A DNA stretch of 64,000 nt from positions 1,837,501 to 1,901,500 of the forward strand of contig JAMJFZ010001222.1 in assembly GCA_026225945.1 (NCBI GenBank). Direction: 5' to 3'. The notes below the pieces were generated by a model, which was not told the origin of the DNA, made no database searches, and was given only the letters and a program-made list of their open reading frames with translations. This document shows positions 46,126 through 58,224 of this stretch, piece after piece. The stretch's first letter is position 1, and the number at the start of each line of letters is the position of its first letter. The translations under genes were made by a program, and so were the position numbers. Origin of the DNA: Cricetomys ansorgei. Its lineage: Eukaryota; Chordata; Mammalia; Rodentia; Nesomyidae.

Positions 46126-46289
46126 GGACTCAGGAGAACAGCAAGTAGAAACATGGACAGCCTGTACAAGCTGGGCTCCACAGAAAGGGTGCAGTTGTTA
46201 GAGAAGGACCTGTCGGTGAAGCTGAGTGAACTGAAGGCTGAGCTGGAAGAACAGGGGCTCCTCAGGGGAGCAGCCAACTGGGCCTTCAG
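46126..46289 (+). CDS. Ccdc162: CCDC162-like exon with probable start codon
   Basis: The acceptor is TTCTCTTTCAG and the donor TTCAG/GTAAAT; 164 bases. An ATG at 46153 has A at -3 and G at +4, a strong Kozak context, and opens MDSLYKLGSTERVQLLEKDL then SVKLSELKAELEEQG. The 27 bases before it are open (GLRRTASRN), so translation could in principle enter from an upstream exon. The exon ends in phase 2. Leucine and charged spacing predicts a coiled coil. Confidence 0.82.
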
Positions 46290-46819
46290 GTAAATCTGCA
46301 GCGTCAAGGTGGGGCTTCTGTGACTTCACCTCCTGTTCTCATCCTACACGCTCAGTCTGCCCCACTTGGGGCAGTGCAGCCTTACGACATGTGCCCTTCC
46401 CTAGCCTGCCTTTAATGGTTTCAGAATTGTCAAGGAAAATCAACGCAAATCTTATCTAAGGAGGTGGGAAAATATTAGGCCATTTTCCTAAGTTCCAGGA
46501 GCAACTATATAAATGAAAAGATTTCATTTTACTTAATAACATTGAATACAACCTTAATTTTGATAAGACACTTAAAGGTTGACATGAGACTAGATATTGG
46601 TGGTGGGTTCTGGGAAATACTGTTCTGTTTGGAACCCTTTTATGCCACTGATAGCCACCGAGTTGCTTCAGAGGAGCAGAGAAACCAGATCCTTGAGTCT
46701 TTCTGGATCAGGAGCTTCCTGTTGAGCTGAGGAACGGTGATGTGGATGGGGGCGGGAGGGGGGGTGCTGGAAGGGGAGGAGACAACAATCCTGCACATTT
46801 CTACTTGGTTCCAAAGCTG

Positions 46820-46983
46820 GTTTTGTTTTGTTTTGTTTTTTCGAGACAGGGTTTCTCTGTTGTAGCCCTGGCTGTCCTGGAACTCACTCTGTAGACCAGG
46901 CTGGCCTCAAGCTCACAGAGATCCGCCTGCCTCTGCCTCCCGAGTGCTGAGATTGAAGGCGTGTGCCACCATCACTTGGCTCA
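46820..46983 (-). mobile_element. B1 SINE, antisense, well preserved
   Basis: (TTTTG)n, then TTTTTTCGAGACAGGGTTTCTCTGTTGTAGCCCTGGCTGTCC..CTGGCCTCAAGCTCACAGAGATCCGCCTGCC..GGCGTGTGCCACCATCACTTGGC. Full-length antisense B1. Confidence 0.96.
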
Positions 46984-47509
46984 AAGCTGACTTTGAAGAA
47001 CACGTACTCGCATGTTTTCCTCCACGTCAGAGATAGATCACAGACTGAGCAGTGAGGCAGAGCGGCCACAAAACAGGCACGTCACCACCGCTCGAAGCCC
47101 TTTGTTTTCAGATGAGGCCAAACCAGCTTTTCTACCTCATAAAACCATGAGGATCACGTGACAAGGCACATTATTTTGGAAACTATGAAACTTCAGAGAT
47201 CAAGTGTTGCTGTTGCAACTTTTACACCAGACAAGTGGCTGCTCCCTGTGCCATGTGACAGAGGGCTTCTAAAGGGACTTGAGAGCACAGTGATGGAAAA
47301 TCCCGGTTACCTGTATTTCTCCACCACCCCAAAGCAACCTACACTGCAGCTGTCCGGAAGAATCTAAATCCTAAAGCGTGCTAGCTGTTTTCTAAGTGTA
47401 GTTCTAGTTCCGAGGGAAATGAAAATAAATGCCCACTCCTGATAAATCTTTCTTGTTGATCACTTGGCTGGAGATCACCCCTCTTTGCCTTACTCTTTCT
47501 TTTCAATCC

Positions 47510-47745
47510 CCATGTTGTGCGTGAGTGCATGTGAGTGCAGGCTGGAGGCCGGAGGACGGTCCTCACCTTCTACCTTTTGGAGACGGTCTCTGCTGCTGCT
47601 CTGCATGCCCAGCCAGCTGCCCCTGCCAGCATCCCGTCTCACAAGGAGCCCTGGGATGCAGACATGCCCCACGGCGTCAGTCTGGGGCTCAGCTCGGCTC
47701 CTCACGCTTGCACGGCAGGTGTGTTGTCTACTTTGCTGTCACTCC
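47510..47745 (-). mobile_element. B4-type SINE, antisense
   Basis: GTGAGTGCATGTGAGTGCAGGCTGGAGGCCGGAGG, CTTTTGGAGACGGTCTCTGC and CTCACGCTTGCACGGCAGGTGTG in order match an antisense B4-like element. Overlapping open frames here are not coding. Confidence 0.6.
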
Positions 47746-48754
47746 AGCCCGTCTCCTTTTCTTTATTCTTCTCCTTAAACTTTCTTTTTAAATGTTTACA
47801 TTGTTTCCTCGCATTACTACTCTAAGCCCTGGCCTTGCAGTAGTTAAGTGTTTAATGATGTCTGCCGAATAAGTAACAAATACATGTCAGGAGAACAGCA
47901 TTTACTAAACCAATGAGCACGTCTTTGTGGCGTGTCCACTTGCGCTCAGTGGCTCTTTTAGGTCATTTGCAGGCACACTGAGGTTAGCTGAGAGGAATGA
48001 TGTAACTGGAGACAGAGCTGTGCAGTCAAGCCTGTGACTGCCAGCCTCCCAGCATGCCAAGAGCAGGAGACAAGAGTTTAAGGGAAGCCTTCTGAAACTC
48101 CCTGTCAGGAGCCCCTTTCTGGTGGGACACTGCGTCTCTAACTCCATGGAGCTTCAGAAAACATAGACAATGGACCTATAAGGATGGCTTCTTTACTCTC
48201 AGGATCTTTTCAGAGTCTCTCTAGGTGGGTTCTCAGTCTCTCTAGGTGGTCTAGGGTTGTTGTAATAAAAATGTCACCCATGCTTGCATTCCCAGCCGCA
48301 GCTTCCCCAGCCCGGTGGAGTGGCCATAGCTGCCCATGGCTGGCTGTCCCCAGGTGGAAAGCTGCATGGGAACACAGCATGGATGGACACGGTTCTTACT
48401 GCGGTTCCATCCTGCCCTTGGCTGGAGCTCAGTGAGTTGCACAAGTGCACAGGAACTCAGGAGAAGCGAACTCATTTAATGCAGGTTTTTAGGGTACACT
48501 TATAGGGTGCAAGGGAAGGGTCACTGGTCCCAAGAATGGGACCCATTGGTTAAGACAAGGACACTGGGGCCGCCTCGTCTGCATGAGGGGAATCTGTGCT
48601 TCCAGCTACAGGGCAGACAAAGCGTCAACCACGCCACATTCCTTTGCTCCTATGAAGCTGGGTTCCGACCAGGCTAAGCCAAACTCCTACCGCTCTCAGG
48701 ATGAGACGGGGTTCTAAGCCCTGGACTCACTCTTAGCTCTGTCCCACATAGGGT

Positions 48755-48835
48755 CGTGTCTGTCCTTGTACAGTGACCATGCTAGTCTTCTTTGTGTCAT
48801 TTCAGTTTTATTGTTTGTGCTGTCCAAGTGAGAAC
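48755..48835 (-). pseudogene. U6 snRNA pseudogene
   Basis: On the minus strand the segment follows U6 RNA from its 5' end. GTTCTCACTTGGACAGCACA corresponds to GTGCTCGCTTCGGCAGCACA, then ..AAAACTGAAATGACAC.., AGAAGACTAGCATGGTCACT and AGGACAGACACG. About 81 of 107 positions are covered, with many substitutions and no 3' end. The box region (GAAGACTAGCATGG against GAAGATTAGCATGG) is the best-kept part. A retroposed, non-functional copy is the likely reading. Confidence 0.85.
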
Positions 48836-48864
48836 ATGTCTTTTCTTCCCTTCTGTTTCCTTCC

Positions 48865-48945
48865 TTTAGTACTGGAGATTGAACCCAGGGCCTTGCCTAT
48901 GTGAGACAAATGCTCTAACCACTGAACAACATCCCCAGTCTCCTA
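48865..48945 (-). mobile_element. ID element, antisense
   Basis: TACTGGAGATTGAACCCAGGGCCTTGCCTATG..CAAATGCTCTAACCACTGAACAACATCCCCAG is the reverse complement of the tRNA-Ala-derived ID core. Confidence 0.85.
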
Positions 48946-49739
48946 GTGTTTAACACGACTACTCTCCAACAAGGGAACACACTAGCGGTATTTTACAACA
49001 GTGTCTGAAGACTCAGGGCCAAGTGAACAATGTCAAGCTACTAAGTTTACTGCCTAGGTCTCTCCAACTCCCAGACATGTGTCGGGGACTTTGCACTGGT
49101 GCTCCTTTGCCAGTGGCTGAAGAATCCCATATTGCAAGTGTAGAATCTGTCTTGGGAGTCTGCCTCATAGGGTCCCTCAGCTTGTTAAGCTGAGCAAAAG
49201 ACTCCTTTGTCTGGGCTTGACCAGCTCCTCCCCTGTGGCTGTTACGTGTTTCCTAGGGACCAGTCATGTTCCTGAAGCAGAAAGTTTGGTTAAAATAATT
49301 CTAAAGTATTTCCTATTTGATATTTGTGGGCTGTTTCTACCCTCTGATAACCCAGCAAGAACATAAAGATAAAAAGCATTTGTCTCAAGGACAAGGCACC
49401 AGTTTTCTTTGTCAACTAGGGAGAAACAGCTTGTCAGACACAAGATTTCTCAAAGGAATAAGAGTGTGGGAAACAGCTCCCCATGTGTCCCTCCGGCACT
49501 CTGGGGTGGGAAATAAACCAAAGGCAGAGGAAGGACTATGTGAGAAAGGGAAAGGTTAGCAGAGATCATGTGTGTATAAAACAGGTTCAGACCAGGATAG
49601 GGGCGTGTGGCCTCTGTAGGACTGTGATATACTCACTCTGAACTGAATGGCTGGATAGTCACAGAGCGACCGGCAGACCGTCATCTGGTCTTTCTCAGCT
49701 TTCTGTGACCACAGCTGTTGTACATCTATCTTCCCGCAG

Positions 49740-49812
49740 CTCCGTTCAAATACCCAAGGATGTTGCTCACTTTAAACGCGAGCGGGAACTGGCTCTGAAG
49801 AGAACACTCCAG
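49740..49812 (+). CDS. Ccdc162: CCDC162-like coding exon 2
   Basis: The acceptor is CTATCTTCCCGCAG and the donor CAG/GTGAGC; 73 bases. The first base completes the split codon AG/C (Ser). The peptide is SVQIPKDVAHFKRERELALK then RTLQ. It is basic and helical, in phase with the previous exon, and ends in phase 0. Confidence 0.85.
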
Positions 49813-50023
49813 GTGAGCAGGAGCCTGGGTGGCTTCAGGACAACACACTCGATTTTGCTAATTAGGGAACTATTCGCAAGAAAAGTTTATTTTTTGAAAA
49901 CAGCCGATATTATTGAATGAAAAGCCCTACGACCTGCTCATTGATATCTCTGGGGAAATCTGATTTTGTGACATCTGAAATTTGATAGATGGAGGATGTA
50001 TGAAACTCATTGCTTGGGTTTAG

Positions 50024-50134
50024 GTGGCGGAGTGCAAGCCCCTCGTTATTCAGGCAGATGTCCTGCAGAGGGAGCTAGAGAGCTGCCTAAGGACCGAGTA
50101 CACGCCGGAAAACCTTCCCTTGCTTCTGCTGCAG
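50024..50134 (+). CDS. Ccdc162: CCDC162-like coding exon 3
   Basis: The acceptor is TTGGGTTTAG and the donor CAG/GTAGGG; 37 codons, phase 0 to phase 0. The peptide is VAECKPLVIQADVLQRELES then CLRTEYTPENLPLLLLQ. The TPENLPLLLLQ ending looks like a conserved, ordered segment. The exon lies 211 bases after exon 2. Confidence 0.87.
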
Positions 50135-50479
50135 GTAGGGTCATCTTGCAATCTGAAAAACACACACACGGTGTATACTGGAAATGTATCAGCAAGCGGG
50201 CTTGTCGGTAGATCCTGTGGGCAGGTGTTCTGGACATGAGTAATTTTCAGAGTTGGTGTAAATACTTTATCAGAGACCATTTTGTTTTCCCAGCTGAGTT
50301 CAGCTTAAGTTGCTGGGCTGAGCAGCAGGTGTCTGACTCAATTCTGCCTGTGCGGGTGTTACAGCACACAAGCACAAAGACAACCTTCACCTCCAAAGGC
50401 CAGAGAGACATTTCCCAAAACCTCTCTTAAAAAGTGAGAAAATAACTCAAAGTAGAAAAATAGTTTTCCATCAAGATGG

Positions 50480-50575
50480 TTGCAACATTGTAATAAAAGT
50501 GAGAGAGTGGGAGGGGAGGGGCGGGGAGGAAGGGGAGAGGACCGAGGGAAGGGGGGGCTCAGCCAGCCTTACTCC
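50480..50575. repeat. G/A-rich low-complexity tract
   Basis: GAGAGAGTGGGAGGGGAGGGGCGGGGAGGAAGGGGAG and similar for about 95 bases, with several G-runs on the + strand of intron 3. Confidence 0.8.
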
Positions 50576-50999
50576 CAAGAGAAAAAGGCAAAACAATGTA
50601 GATGTCTGCTTAGTAGATTATCATTCTACCATTAAATGTTTATCTTTTTTGCATAAGGAGTTATTACGTCTTACAATATTAACTTAAAATGATGTCTGTG
50701 CATTGATAAGAATGATCGAATAAAACTTAGAAGAGGCGCTGAGTTTATGTGGCAGGATGATGAGAATCTCCTGAGCTTTTATATAGCTTCTCAATTTTGC
50801 ATAATCGTGTACTATTTCAAAATTTAAAATGATTTACTTCTAATAAATCATATAATGTAGCTCCATATTGTGAGTTGTTCGCCTCGTGCATAGGAAAATA
50901 GTTCTTTAGCAAGTAGTTAGCATTAATCGCAAAAGACAATGAGATTCTATTTGCAAGTTAAAATGTTGTTCATTCAGAATTTTCTCTCCCGATAATTGT

Positions 51000-51115
51000 C
51001 TTCCTTCCTTTCTTCCTTTCCTCTTTCTCTCCCTCCCTCTCTGCCTACTTCATTTCCTCCTTCTTCCCTCCCTCCCCACTTCCTTTCCTGCCTCCCTGTC
51101 TCTCCTTTTCCTAGA
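51000..51115. repeat. Polypyrimidine (CT) tract
   Basis: CTTCCTTCCTTTCTTCCTTTCC and similar for about 115 bases in the intron between exons 3 and 4. Low complexity. Confidence 0.85.
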
Positions 51116-51137
51116 ACTCTTCCTTCATTCTTGTAAT

Positions 51138-51373
51138 CAGTGGTTCTCAACAGGAAGAGAGGGTGGGGATAATAGAGGTCCTCTAGAGATCACATGACAA
51201 TGTCTGGAGACGTGTTTGGTTATCAAAATTTGGGGTGCAGTGGGCATCTACAATTGGTAGCATCTCATGTTTAGTAGCCAGAGGCTAAGGATGATGTTGG
51301 ACACTCTCGAATGCACAACACAGCTTCCTGCTCCAAGAACTATGCAGTCCAGTTGTCAACAGTGATAACGCTG
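51138..51373 (+). mobile_element. MER5A-type hAT element
   Basis: CAGTGGTTCTCAAC at the 5' end, GACAATGTCTGGAGACGTGTTTGGTTATCA, GTGGGCATCTACAATTGGTAGCATC, CGAATGCACAACACAGC and GTCAACAGTGATAACGCTGG follow the MER5A consensus in order. An ancient mammalian insertion, opposite in orientation to the one at 39.6 kb. Confidence 0.85.
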
Positions 51374-52984
51374 GACAAGTCCCAGAACAGTCTGAATTCC
51401 CGTCTGGAGAGCGTCTTCAGTATCACGTGTAGTTCACGTCTTCCAGGGACAGACTCTCACAATGTTTGTTATTTTATGAAAATTATTTTCTCTTCACTTT
51501 ATTAAGCTATTTTTGCTTGGTTTAGAATTCTGGACTGACAGCTTTTCTCTTTCATTCTTTTGAAGACGCTGCTTTATTCTCTCGTGGTTTGAATGGGTTC
51601 TATTTTGGAACACAATGTATTTCTTGTTCTGTAGCTGTTTTCAGCCTTTAACATGTTTTAGCTATTTTATTAAGATGTGTGTCACAATAAAACAGCTAGA
51701 AATACACAGAGTGAGGTTTTCTTTGTTTTTCTCTCGGAGTTAGACTTAACATTTTTGGATTCAGCGTATTTTTTCCCCAGATAGGGAAGGATTTTCTTGG
51801 TTTGCTATCAGAGGCTTCATTCCAGCTCACTTGTGCGAAATCACAACACTCAGCTCAGAGGGAATAAGAGGCGATTTTTTCTGGAGACAGATATACATGA
51901 CCATGACCCAGGAACATGAATCCAGGTTATCTAAATGACACGTCCCGTCATGTAACAGCATCATAAAGTTCCTATAGTAACATAACAAGGAAAAGTCACA
52001 ATCCAGGACACTTCAAACACACTGGTGGAAGCATCTGGTGGGTGGCTGCAGCAAAGTGGGGGGATCTCAGCTATCAGCCTCAGACGCCGCCTGGCAGTAT
52101 CCTTAGAGCCTTTGGTTGGTGGAAGTTGTTGTTCTGTTTGCATGTTCTAAAGGATTCACATAACAGCCACAAAGATTTGAGGTCAAACACAGAGGTGGGC
52201 AAGGAACGGCTACAACAGAAGCCAAGCAGATTGTAATTAGGCTCTGGACCTAATTCTTGTTCTCCACAGTCCCTGAAGTTCTACTCAGTTAGCCACGTGG
52301 AAGGTGCAATTTTCTTTTCATTTTCAAGCAACCGTTCACACCTGGGTGCATTGTCTCGGAGCCTATGGTCAGGCAGAATACCATGGCTGGGAGACTGGGC
52401 TAAAGAAAGCTCTTCAACTTGTGCTTGCTGGGGAGCTGAGAGCTCACTTTATAACAAAGGTTCTTCCCACCAAGCTACTAATTTGTGAATCCATAAATGG
52501 ATTGATTCATTGATGAGGTTGGACCCCCCCCTGACCCCTTCACCTGCCAAAGACCCTCCTGTGAACACTGCTGTTTGGGGACCTAGCTTTGAACACACAA
52601 ATATCCGGGGAACCTTTGAGGTCCGAATCATAGAAGTCACGCTGTTGATGAATGTAGATGCTGGACTAGGGTCCAGGCCTTCCAGAGTGACCCGGCGTTC
52701 CTTGTCATCGACTGTTTCTATTCAGAACAGTGAGCAGCAACCGTGCAGTGTGAAGCAGGAGCCTCCCAGGAGATGGTATGGCGGTCACCTGCCCATTTAG
52801 CTCACGAATCAGCTTTTCTCTAAGTTGTTCAAGTCACAGTAAAATAGGCTTAGAATTGGGCAATGTACAGCCCGTGGAGGCCGATTCAGGTACTGACTTA
52901 GCATTTCCATAGTTTGATTTCTGATTTGTAAGGAAGACCTTTTTAGTAAGTTCTCCCAATGACACAAAAACTAGACATTTTAGG

Positions 52985-53190
52985 AGCTGGAGAAATGGCT
53001 CAGTGATTAAGAGCGTTTCCTGCTCATGCAGAGGACTTGAGTTCAGGTCCCAGCACCCACAGGGCAGCTCACTGCTGTCTGTGACTCCGGTTCCTGGAGG
53101 TCTGGAGCCCTCTTCTGGCCTCTGGGCACCACACACACATGGTGCAAAGACATGTGTTCAGGCAAAAGCCTCATAGACACCAACATTTTA
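52985..53190 (+). mobile_element. B2/B3-type SINE, sense
   Basis: GGAGCTGGAGAAATGGCTCAGTGATTAAGAGCGTTTCCTGCTC..GAGGACTTGAGTTCAGGTCCCAGCACCCACA..CCTCTTCTGGCCTCTGGGCACC is a near-complete sense element. Confidence 0.9.
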
Positions 53191-53439
53191 AAACAAAAAT
53201 CTGTTAAGAAGCTGTTAAAGGCTAAGGCTCAAAACCAAACCATGAAAAAAGGCATCAAACATTTTAAAGTATGACCCTCAAATGAGCAATTAGCTCTGCA
53301 GCCACTTGGTTTTTTCAGTATTCTGGTTCTCAGTGTCTCCTTTTAGGGGTTATAGAAGATTCTGGAAATGCGGTTATTTTGCTAAACTAATTATTTCACT
53401 AAAGAAAAACCTCAAACTTCTCCCGTTCTCTTTCTTTGC

Positions 53440-53562
53440 CTTGGGCCAGGTCCAAATTTCTCATCTCCACAGTGGAGACAGAAGCCTGTCCTGGGGAGCA
53501 AACTCAGGTCTTCGGGCTTGGTGGCATACGTCTTTACCAGCTGAGCCATCTCTCCAGCCTTA
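53440..53562 (-). mobile_element. B4/B2-like SINE, antisense
   Basis: GGAGACAGAAGCCTGTCC..GGGAGCAAACTCAGGTCTTCGGGCTTGGTGGCATACGTCTTTACCAGCTGAGCCATCTCTCCAGCC is the antisense tRNA-derived head of this SINE class. Confidence 0.75.
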
Positions 53563-56442
53563 GTTCTTTTCAGCTGTTCATAGAGCACTGAAAGACCTTT
53601 CTTCATGAAACCCGACTACTGTCAACCCTTGGGGAAAATATAAATCACTTCTTACGCTGGGAGACTGAGGGATCTGCAGAAGTGAGGGCAGAGTCAGCCA
53701 AGAGCAGGTGAGAGAGCGCACAGGCACCCACTGCAGCCATGGGAAGCCCTTGGTTTGGCTTCCAAGGCAGGAACTACTCTTCTGCTATGTGCGCACTCAC
53801 TTTTGGGACAGCAACACCCGGGTAGCCAGTTTCTCATGCTGTTTGGACACTTTTCAGTTTCCCAGTAAAAGCGCTGCTTTTCCTGGACTGTGATTCTAGC
53901 CTCTAAAAGAGTGTTTACTTCGGTCGGTGGTCTACAGCTGGGTTTAGCTAAGAAGCCTCTTTCTTGCCCAATGTCATTGATTCCCAGGATTCCTGGGAAG
54001 CGGGAGTGTTTCATCCTTCAGCGGAGCAACGTCTTGGTCATATTTTATCTGTTCTCCCAGCTTCTCTGTCTCTCTTCCTCTCCTCCATCTCTCCTTTCCT
54101 TGTTTTTCTTTAATTCTTCCCCAGGTCTTAGCTTTTCTTGTGTCCCGTCTTCTTCCTCTCTGCATTCTGGTTCTCCTTGGAGGTAAGCTCGACACTGTCT
54201 TTTGGTCCTCTGCTGCTCACTGAGCACCTCTTGCTGCTTGTTTTTTCCCCGTTTTGTTCAGTAAAGACTTTTTCCTCCTTCTTGCTCCCCTGGCCCACCA
54301 GCGTGAGAGTGTTTAATACTTTTTGAAAACTCTTAAGCACTGTTTCTTTAAGCACAGTTTTCTGGGTTCTTGGAGTAGCTCAGCGACAGGCTGTGTGTGG
54401 TTCGGCCCCCAGCACCGGAACCTTCTCTTCTGCCTGTGCTCTGTTTGGGTCCCTTCAATCAGACACCCGCCAAAGCATTCACACTGTTTCCAGAGGCCAT
54501 GATGCTGTCCCCTTTTGGCTTCAGCCTTGTTTCCTGCTGGAGCCTCATTTTGCGGATGTCCTATTTTGCTATGTCTTCAAGCTAAGCAACTTTTCTCACG
54601 CCATGTCTGATCTACTTTTAATCTAGACAATGTTCACATTTTCCTTTCCGCCCTTGACCACACTGAAGATGCTGTAAAAGAGCGGTGGAGATTTGCTTGC
54701 TGATGCTGTTACTTCTGCGAGTTCTTGCTTTCTCATCACTAACTTTTCTTCTGATCATAGACCATTTTTATTGTTCCTTTGCGTGTCTAATTGTTTACAG
54801 ATGAATACTAAAAACAATCAAATTTTCGCCATTGAGTGCCATATATTTTTATATTGCTTGTAAAGCGTTGGAGTTTGTTCCAGCAAGCTTTTAAGCTGCA
54901 GATCAGCTTACTCTTTTCAAGGCTTACCTTGAGCATCTTTAAGGTGATCTGCACTCCCGGCATGGTCTGTCCTTGCTACTAAAGCCCTGGTGTCCACATG
55001 TATGAGGTGTCCAGGGAAGAGCCTTCTCACCGGCGGTTGGAACTTGAACATCTCTCAGCCCTGTAAGAACTCCAGAGCTGTTGGGCTTAGGTCTTGGTCA
55101 GCTGTTCTTTTCACAACCTCCAGGAGTTTGACCTGTTGCATGCCTGGCTGGACACCTGTTGGGATCTATGCAGATTTCTGAGCCTTTGTCTGCAAGGCTT
55201 TCTCCTCTTAGGACTACAGCCTACAAGTCCCCTGGCTCTGCTCATCACGTTTTCGGTTCTCTCTCCCTAACTCACAGGGGCCTCTGCTCTGCTTAGGGCC
55301 CCTCTCCTTCCTGTGCCCCAGAAGCACAAATGAGGTTCTCTTTCCGGGCACTATGGTCAGAAAACACTTGTCTCATATATCCTGTCAAAATGTCTACTTC
55401 TGATGAAATAATATGGCTCAACTCATTTCTTCACAGCGTTATTTTTTTATTGCCAGAGAGAAAATAAAGAAGTGAACCTTAAAAAAAGACATCTGCATGA
55501 CTGGCCTCAAACTCACAATCTTGCAGCTTGAGCCTCCTGAGTGCTATACAACATTTAAATATTTTAAATTAGAAACAGAGTTTCTCACCTGATTTTATAG
55601 GCTGTAACCTTATCTTTCTTTTTTTATTATTACTTGTGTGTGCCATGGTGCACGTGCAAAGTGAGTGGACATTTATGGAGTACTTCCTGCCTTCCACCTT
55701 TGCATGGCTCCTGGGGACCAAACTTGAGTGGTCAGGATCGCATCACAAATTCCCTTACTCGAAAAGCCACCTCGTTGGCCCATTAATCTTACTTGTAATG
55801 TACTGTTGGCTCATAGCTTTAGGTATGTGTGTGCACACATGGGTACATGTGTGTGTAAGCTCGTATGTTTCCCAGAGGAAAACCTCAGGAGTCATTTCTC
55901 AGGGCTGTTCACCTAATGCTTTTGAGACAGGATTTCTCACTTGGAATTTGCCAAGTAGGGAAGGCTGAGTGGCCAGCAAGACCTCCCTGTCTCGATTCCA
56001 GCGATGACGGGGTCAGGAGTGTGCCACCACAACTGGCTTTTCTTTCTTTTTCACATGGGTTCTGGAGGTGGAACTTGGGTTTTGTGCCTTTGTTTTAAGC
56101 CACTTCTCCTGCCCATAGTTTCAGTTGTTTAATCCAAAATTTCAGCCAGACTTCACACCCTCTGATGTCAGGATTCACTGCTGCCAGTTCAGCAGCTGAT
56201 GAAGAGCCCAGGATCAACTGGCTCAGCAGCAGATCACAGAGATCTGGGCATGCCTACTTGATCTTCTTGCTTTACCTTGAATGATCTTGAGCCAATCTTC
56301 ACTTGGTGGTGTTCCTGCAGAAAAAAAGTATGTTTTCAAAGCAACCAGAGATTGATTTACCTATTGTTAGTGTTCTCAAAACGTGGTTCAGCTTTCTCCT
56401 GTAATTGTGTTCTGGGAAGTGCTTATTTTGTTGTTGCTGAAG

Positions 56443-56556
56443 TATTACACAGAGAGGATCACACAGCTGGCCCAGAGTAAGCACTGGCATATGCTCAGAT
56501 GGAAACGGCTCTGCCAGACCAGCAAGACCATGGAAGAACTCTACCCTCTCTACAAG
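56443..56556 (+). CDS. Ccdc162: CCDC162-like coding exon 4
   Basis: The acceptor is TTTTGTTGTTGCTGAAG (T-rich, AAG) and the donor AAG/GTAGGA; 38 codons, phase 0 to phase 0. The peptide starts YYTERITQLAQSKHWHMLRW and ends KTMEELYPLYK. It is rich in aromatic and basic residues, helical, and joins in phase to exons 3 and 5. The 6.3-kb intron before it contains MER5A, SINEs and repeats. I found no convincing further exon there. Confidence 0.85.
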
Positions 56557-56599
56557 GTAGGAGCCCGTGGGCAGGACCTGTGGGCTCAGCAGATGCTTT

Positions 56600-56812
56600 T
56601 TTTAAGACTTCGTTTTTATTTTAAATTATATGTGTGTGTTTATAGTGTGGCTACTCCACACAAGTGCAGTGCTTTTGGAGGGCATCAGATTCCCCTCAAA
56701 ACTGGAGTTACAGGTGGTTATGAGCTGCCTGATGTGGGTGCTGGAAACCCAACTGGGGTCCTCCGGAAGGACAGCAAGAGTGTTTAACCGCTGAGCCATT
56801 TCCAGTTGCCTT
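56600..56812 (-). mobile_element. B3-type SINE, antisense
   Basis: TTATTTTAAATTATATGTGTGTG..GGAGGGCATCAGATTCCCCTCAAAACTGGAGTTACAGGTGGTTATGAGCTGCC..GGGGTCCTCCGGAAGGACAGCAAGAGTG: antisense B3, close to full length. Confidence 0.85.
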
Positions 56813-57591
56813 ATGTATGCATTTTCTAAATGGAACAACATGGTCAGTAAGCTTGCCATTGTTTTAAAGGGTGGCTGTGACATCTGTCACCCCATTGGTT
56901 GCTGGGGTGGTCCTGATGTCCTCCTTATGGCTCCATGTGTGGCTCTGGAAGCTACTTGCTGGCTTGAAGAGGACCTTCTTAGAGGAGGACCGGTGTTTGG
57001 TCAAGGGTGTACGAGTAGCTGCACTTCCCTGCTAGAACCTCCAAGCTAGCTCTCAAGACCCACTATAGGAGAGTGTCAAAGCTCCCATGGCGGCATACCC
57101 CGACAAGGCACTGCATGTGGCTCTGCCTTTCTTTTAAAAAAAAAAAATCATAACTAAAGATAGAAAAGAAACTAATGGGTATAACCTTCTTCTGTGTGTC
57201 CAGGCTGACTCAGACTCCCAGAGATCCATTTTCCTTTTGTTCTCAAGTGCTGGGATTAAAGATGCGTACCACCATGCCCAAAAGATCCCTGTGTGGTAAC
57301 AGGAACCCTGAAGTACCTTTTATGTAGAGGGTACGCATTCTTCTCGGAGGCCTGACCTCCTTTGCTGAGGCAGGAAGCTCGGAGGTGAACTCCTGCTACC
57401 AAGCAGCCGCCTGCACTGACTACCAAATTTCTGCCCCTCAGAGTTAGGAGAGTAAGACCACTGCCTGTCAATCAAATCCAAACTGTGGAAGAACCTGGGG
57501 ATTCCAAAAGCCCCTGATTTGGCCCCCAGACAGCGTTGCAGAGAATAAGACTTGCCAACAGCCATGGTCTGTTTGTGTCTCTCTTAAACAG

Positions 57592-57786
57592 AAACAAGTG
57601 AGCTACATCATGCAAGAGTTTAATGACGCAGTCCAGAGAGCAGAAAGACTGTCAGTGGCTAGAGAAAACCTCCTTATGGGAAAAAACAATCCTCCCAACC
57701 TCGTGACGCTGGAAGACCTGGCGATTTACACCAGGTGGTTCGTGTGCCACCTGCACTCTCTCAGGACCGTTCACCACTACCTGCAG
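57592..57786 (+). CDS. Ccdc162: CCDC162-like coding exon 5
   Basis: The acceptor is GTCTCTCTTAAACAG and the donor CAG/GTAGGA; 65 codons, phase 0 to phase 0, the longest and clearest exon of this gene. The peptide starts KQVSYIMQEFNDAVQRAERL, passes SVARENLLMGKNNPPNLVTL and ends VCHLHSLRTVHHYLQ. It is a helical, charged segment without enzymatic motifs. The open frame begins and ends at the splice sites. Confidence 0.88.
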
Positions 57787-58224
57787 GTAGGAGGGGCCAC
57801 AGTGTGCTGTGCAGGCCCTCGGGAAGGGGAGCGGCAGCGCGGTGTCCCATGCTGCCCGGTCGGGTTGCTCACTGCCCCGTGCCCTGCAAAGGCCAAGACG
57901 ATGATGGGTGGCCAGAGGCTGGGGGGACATTCTCTACCCAACGCTCTGTCAGTTTGACTCTTTCAAAAATGCCCCCAACACCCTGCTTTACACGCGCTCG
58001 GTTCTTGCTTCCGTTGGTTTCTTAGGATTCTTGCTCTCCAATTTGGACACTTTCTGTTACTTGACGGTATTCATTGGGGATCGCATAAGTCAGGATACTT
58101 GTCCTAGGCCACATAGCAAAGACCTGGCCTTTGCTGGAAAGTAGCAGGGTCCTGGGCTGGTGGGAAGAGGGGTAAGTAAATCTCTATTACAGTATGATGG
58201 GGTGAAAAAGAGGAGCTGGGCCCC

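Noticed and set aside
52297..52520. Possible exon after CTCCACAG at 52269 (SLKFYSVSHVEG..)
   Set aside because: The acceptor looks fair, but the following text belongs to a diverged interspersed repeat running to about 52,640. No donor gives a correct phase, and exons at 50024 and 56443 join well without it.
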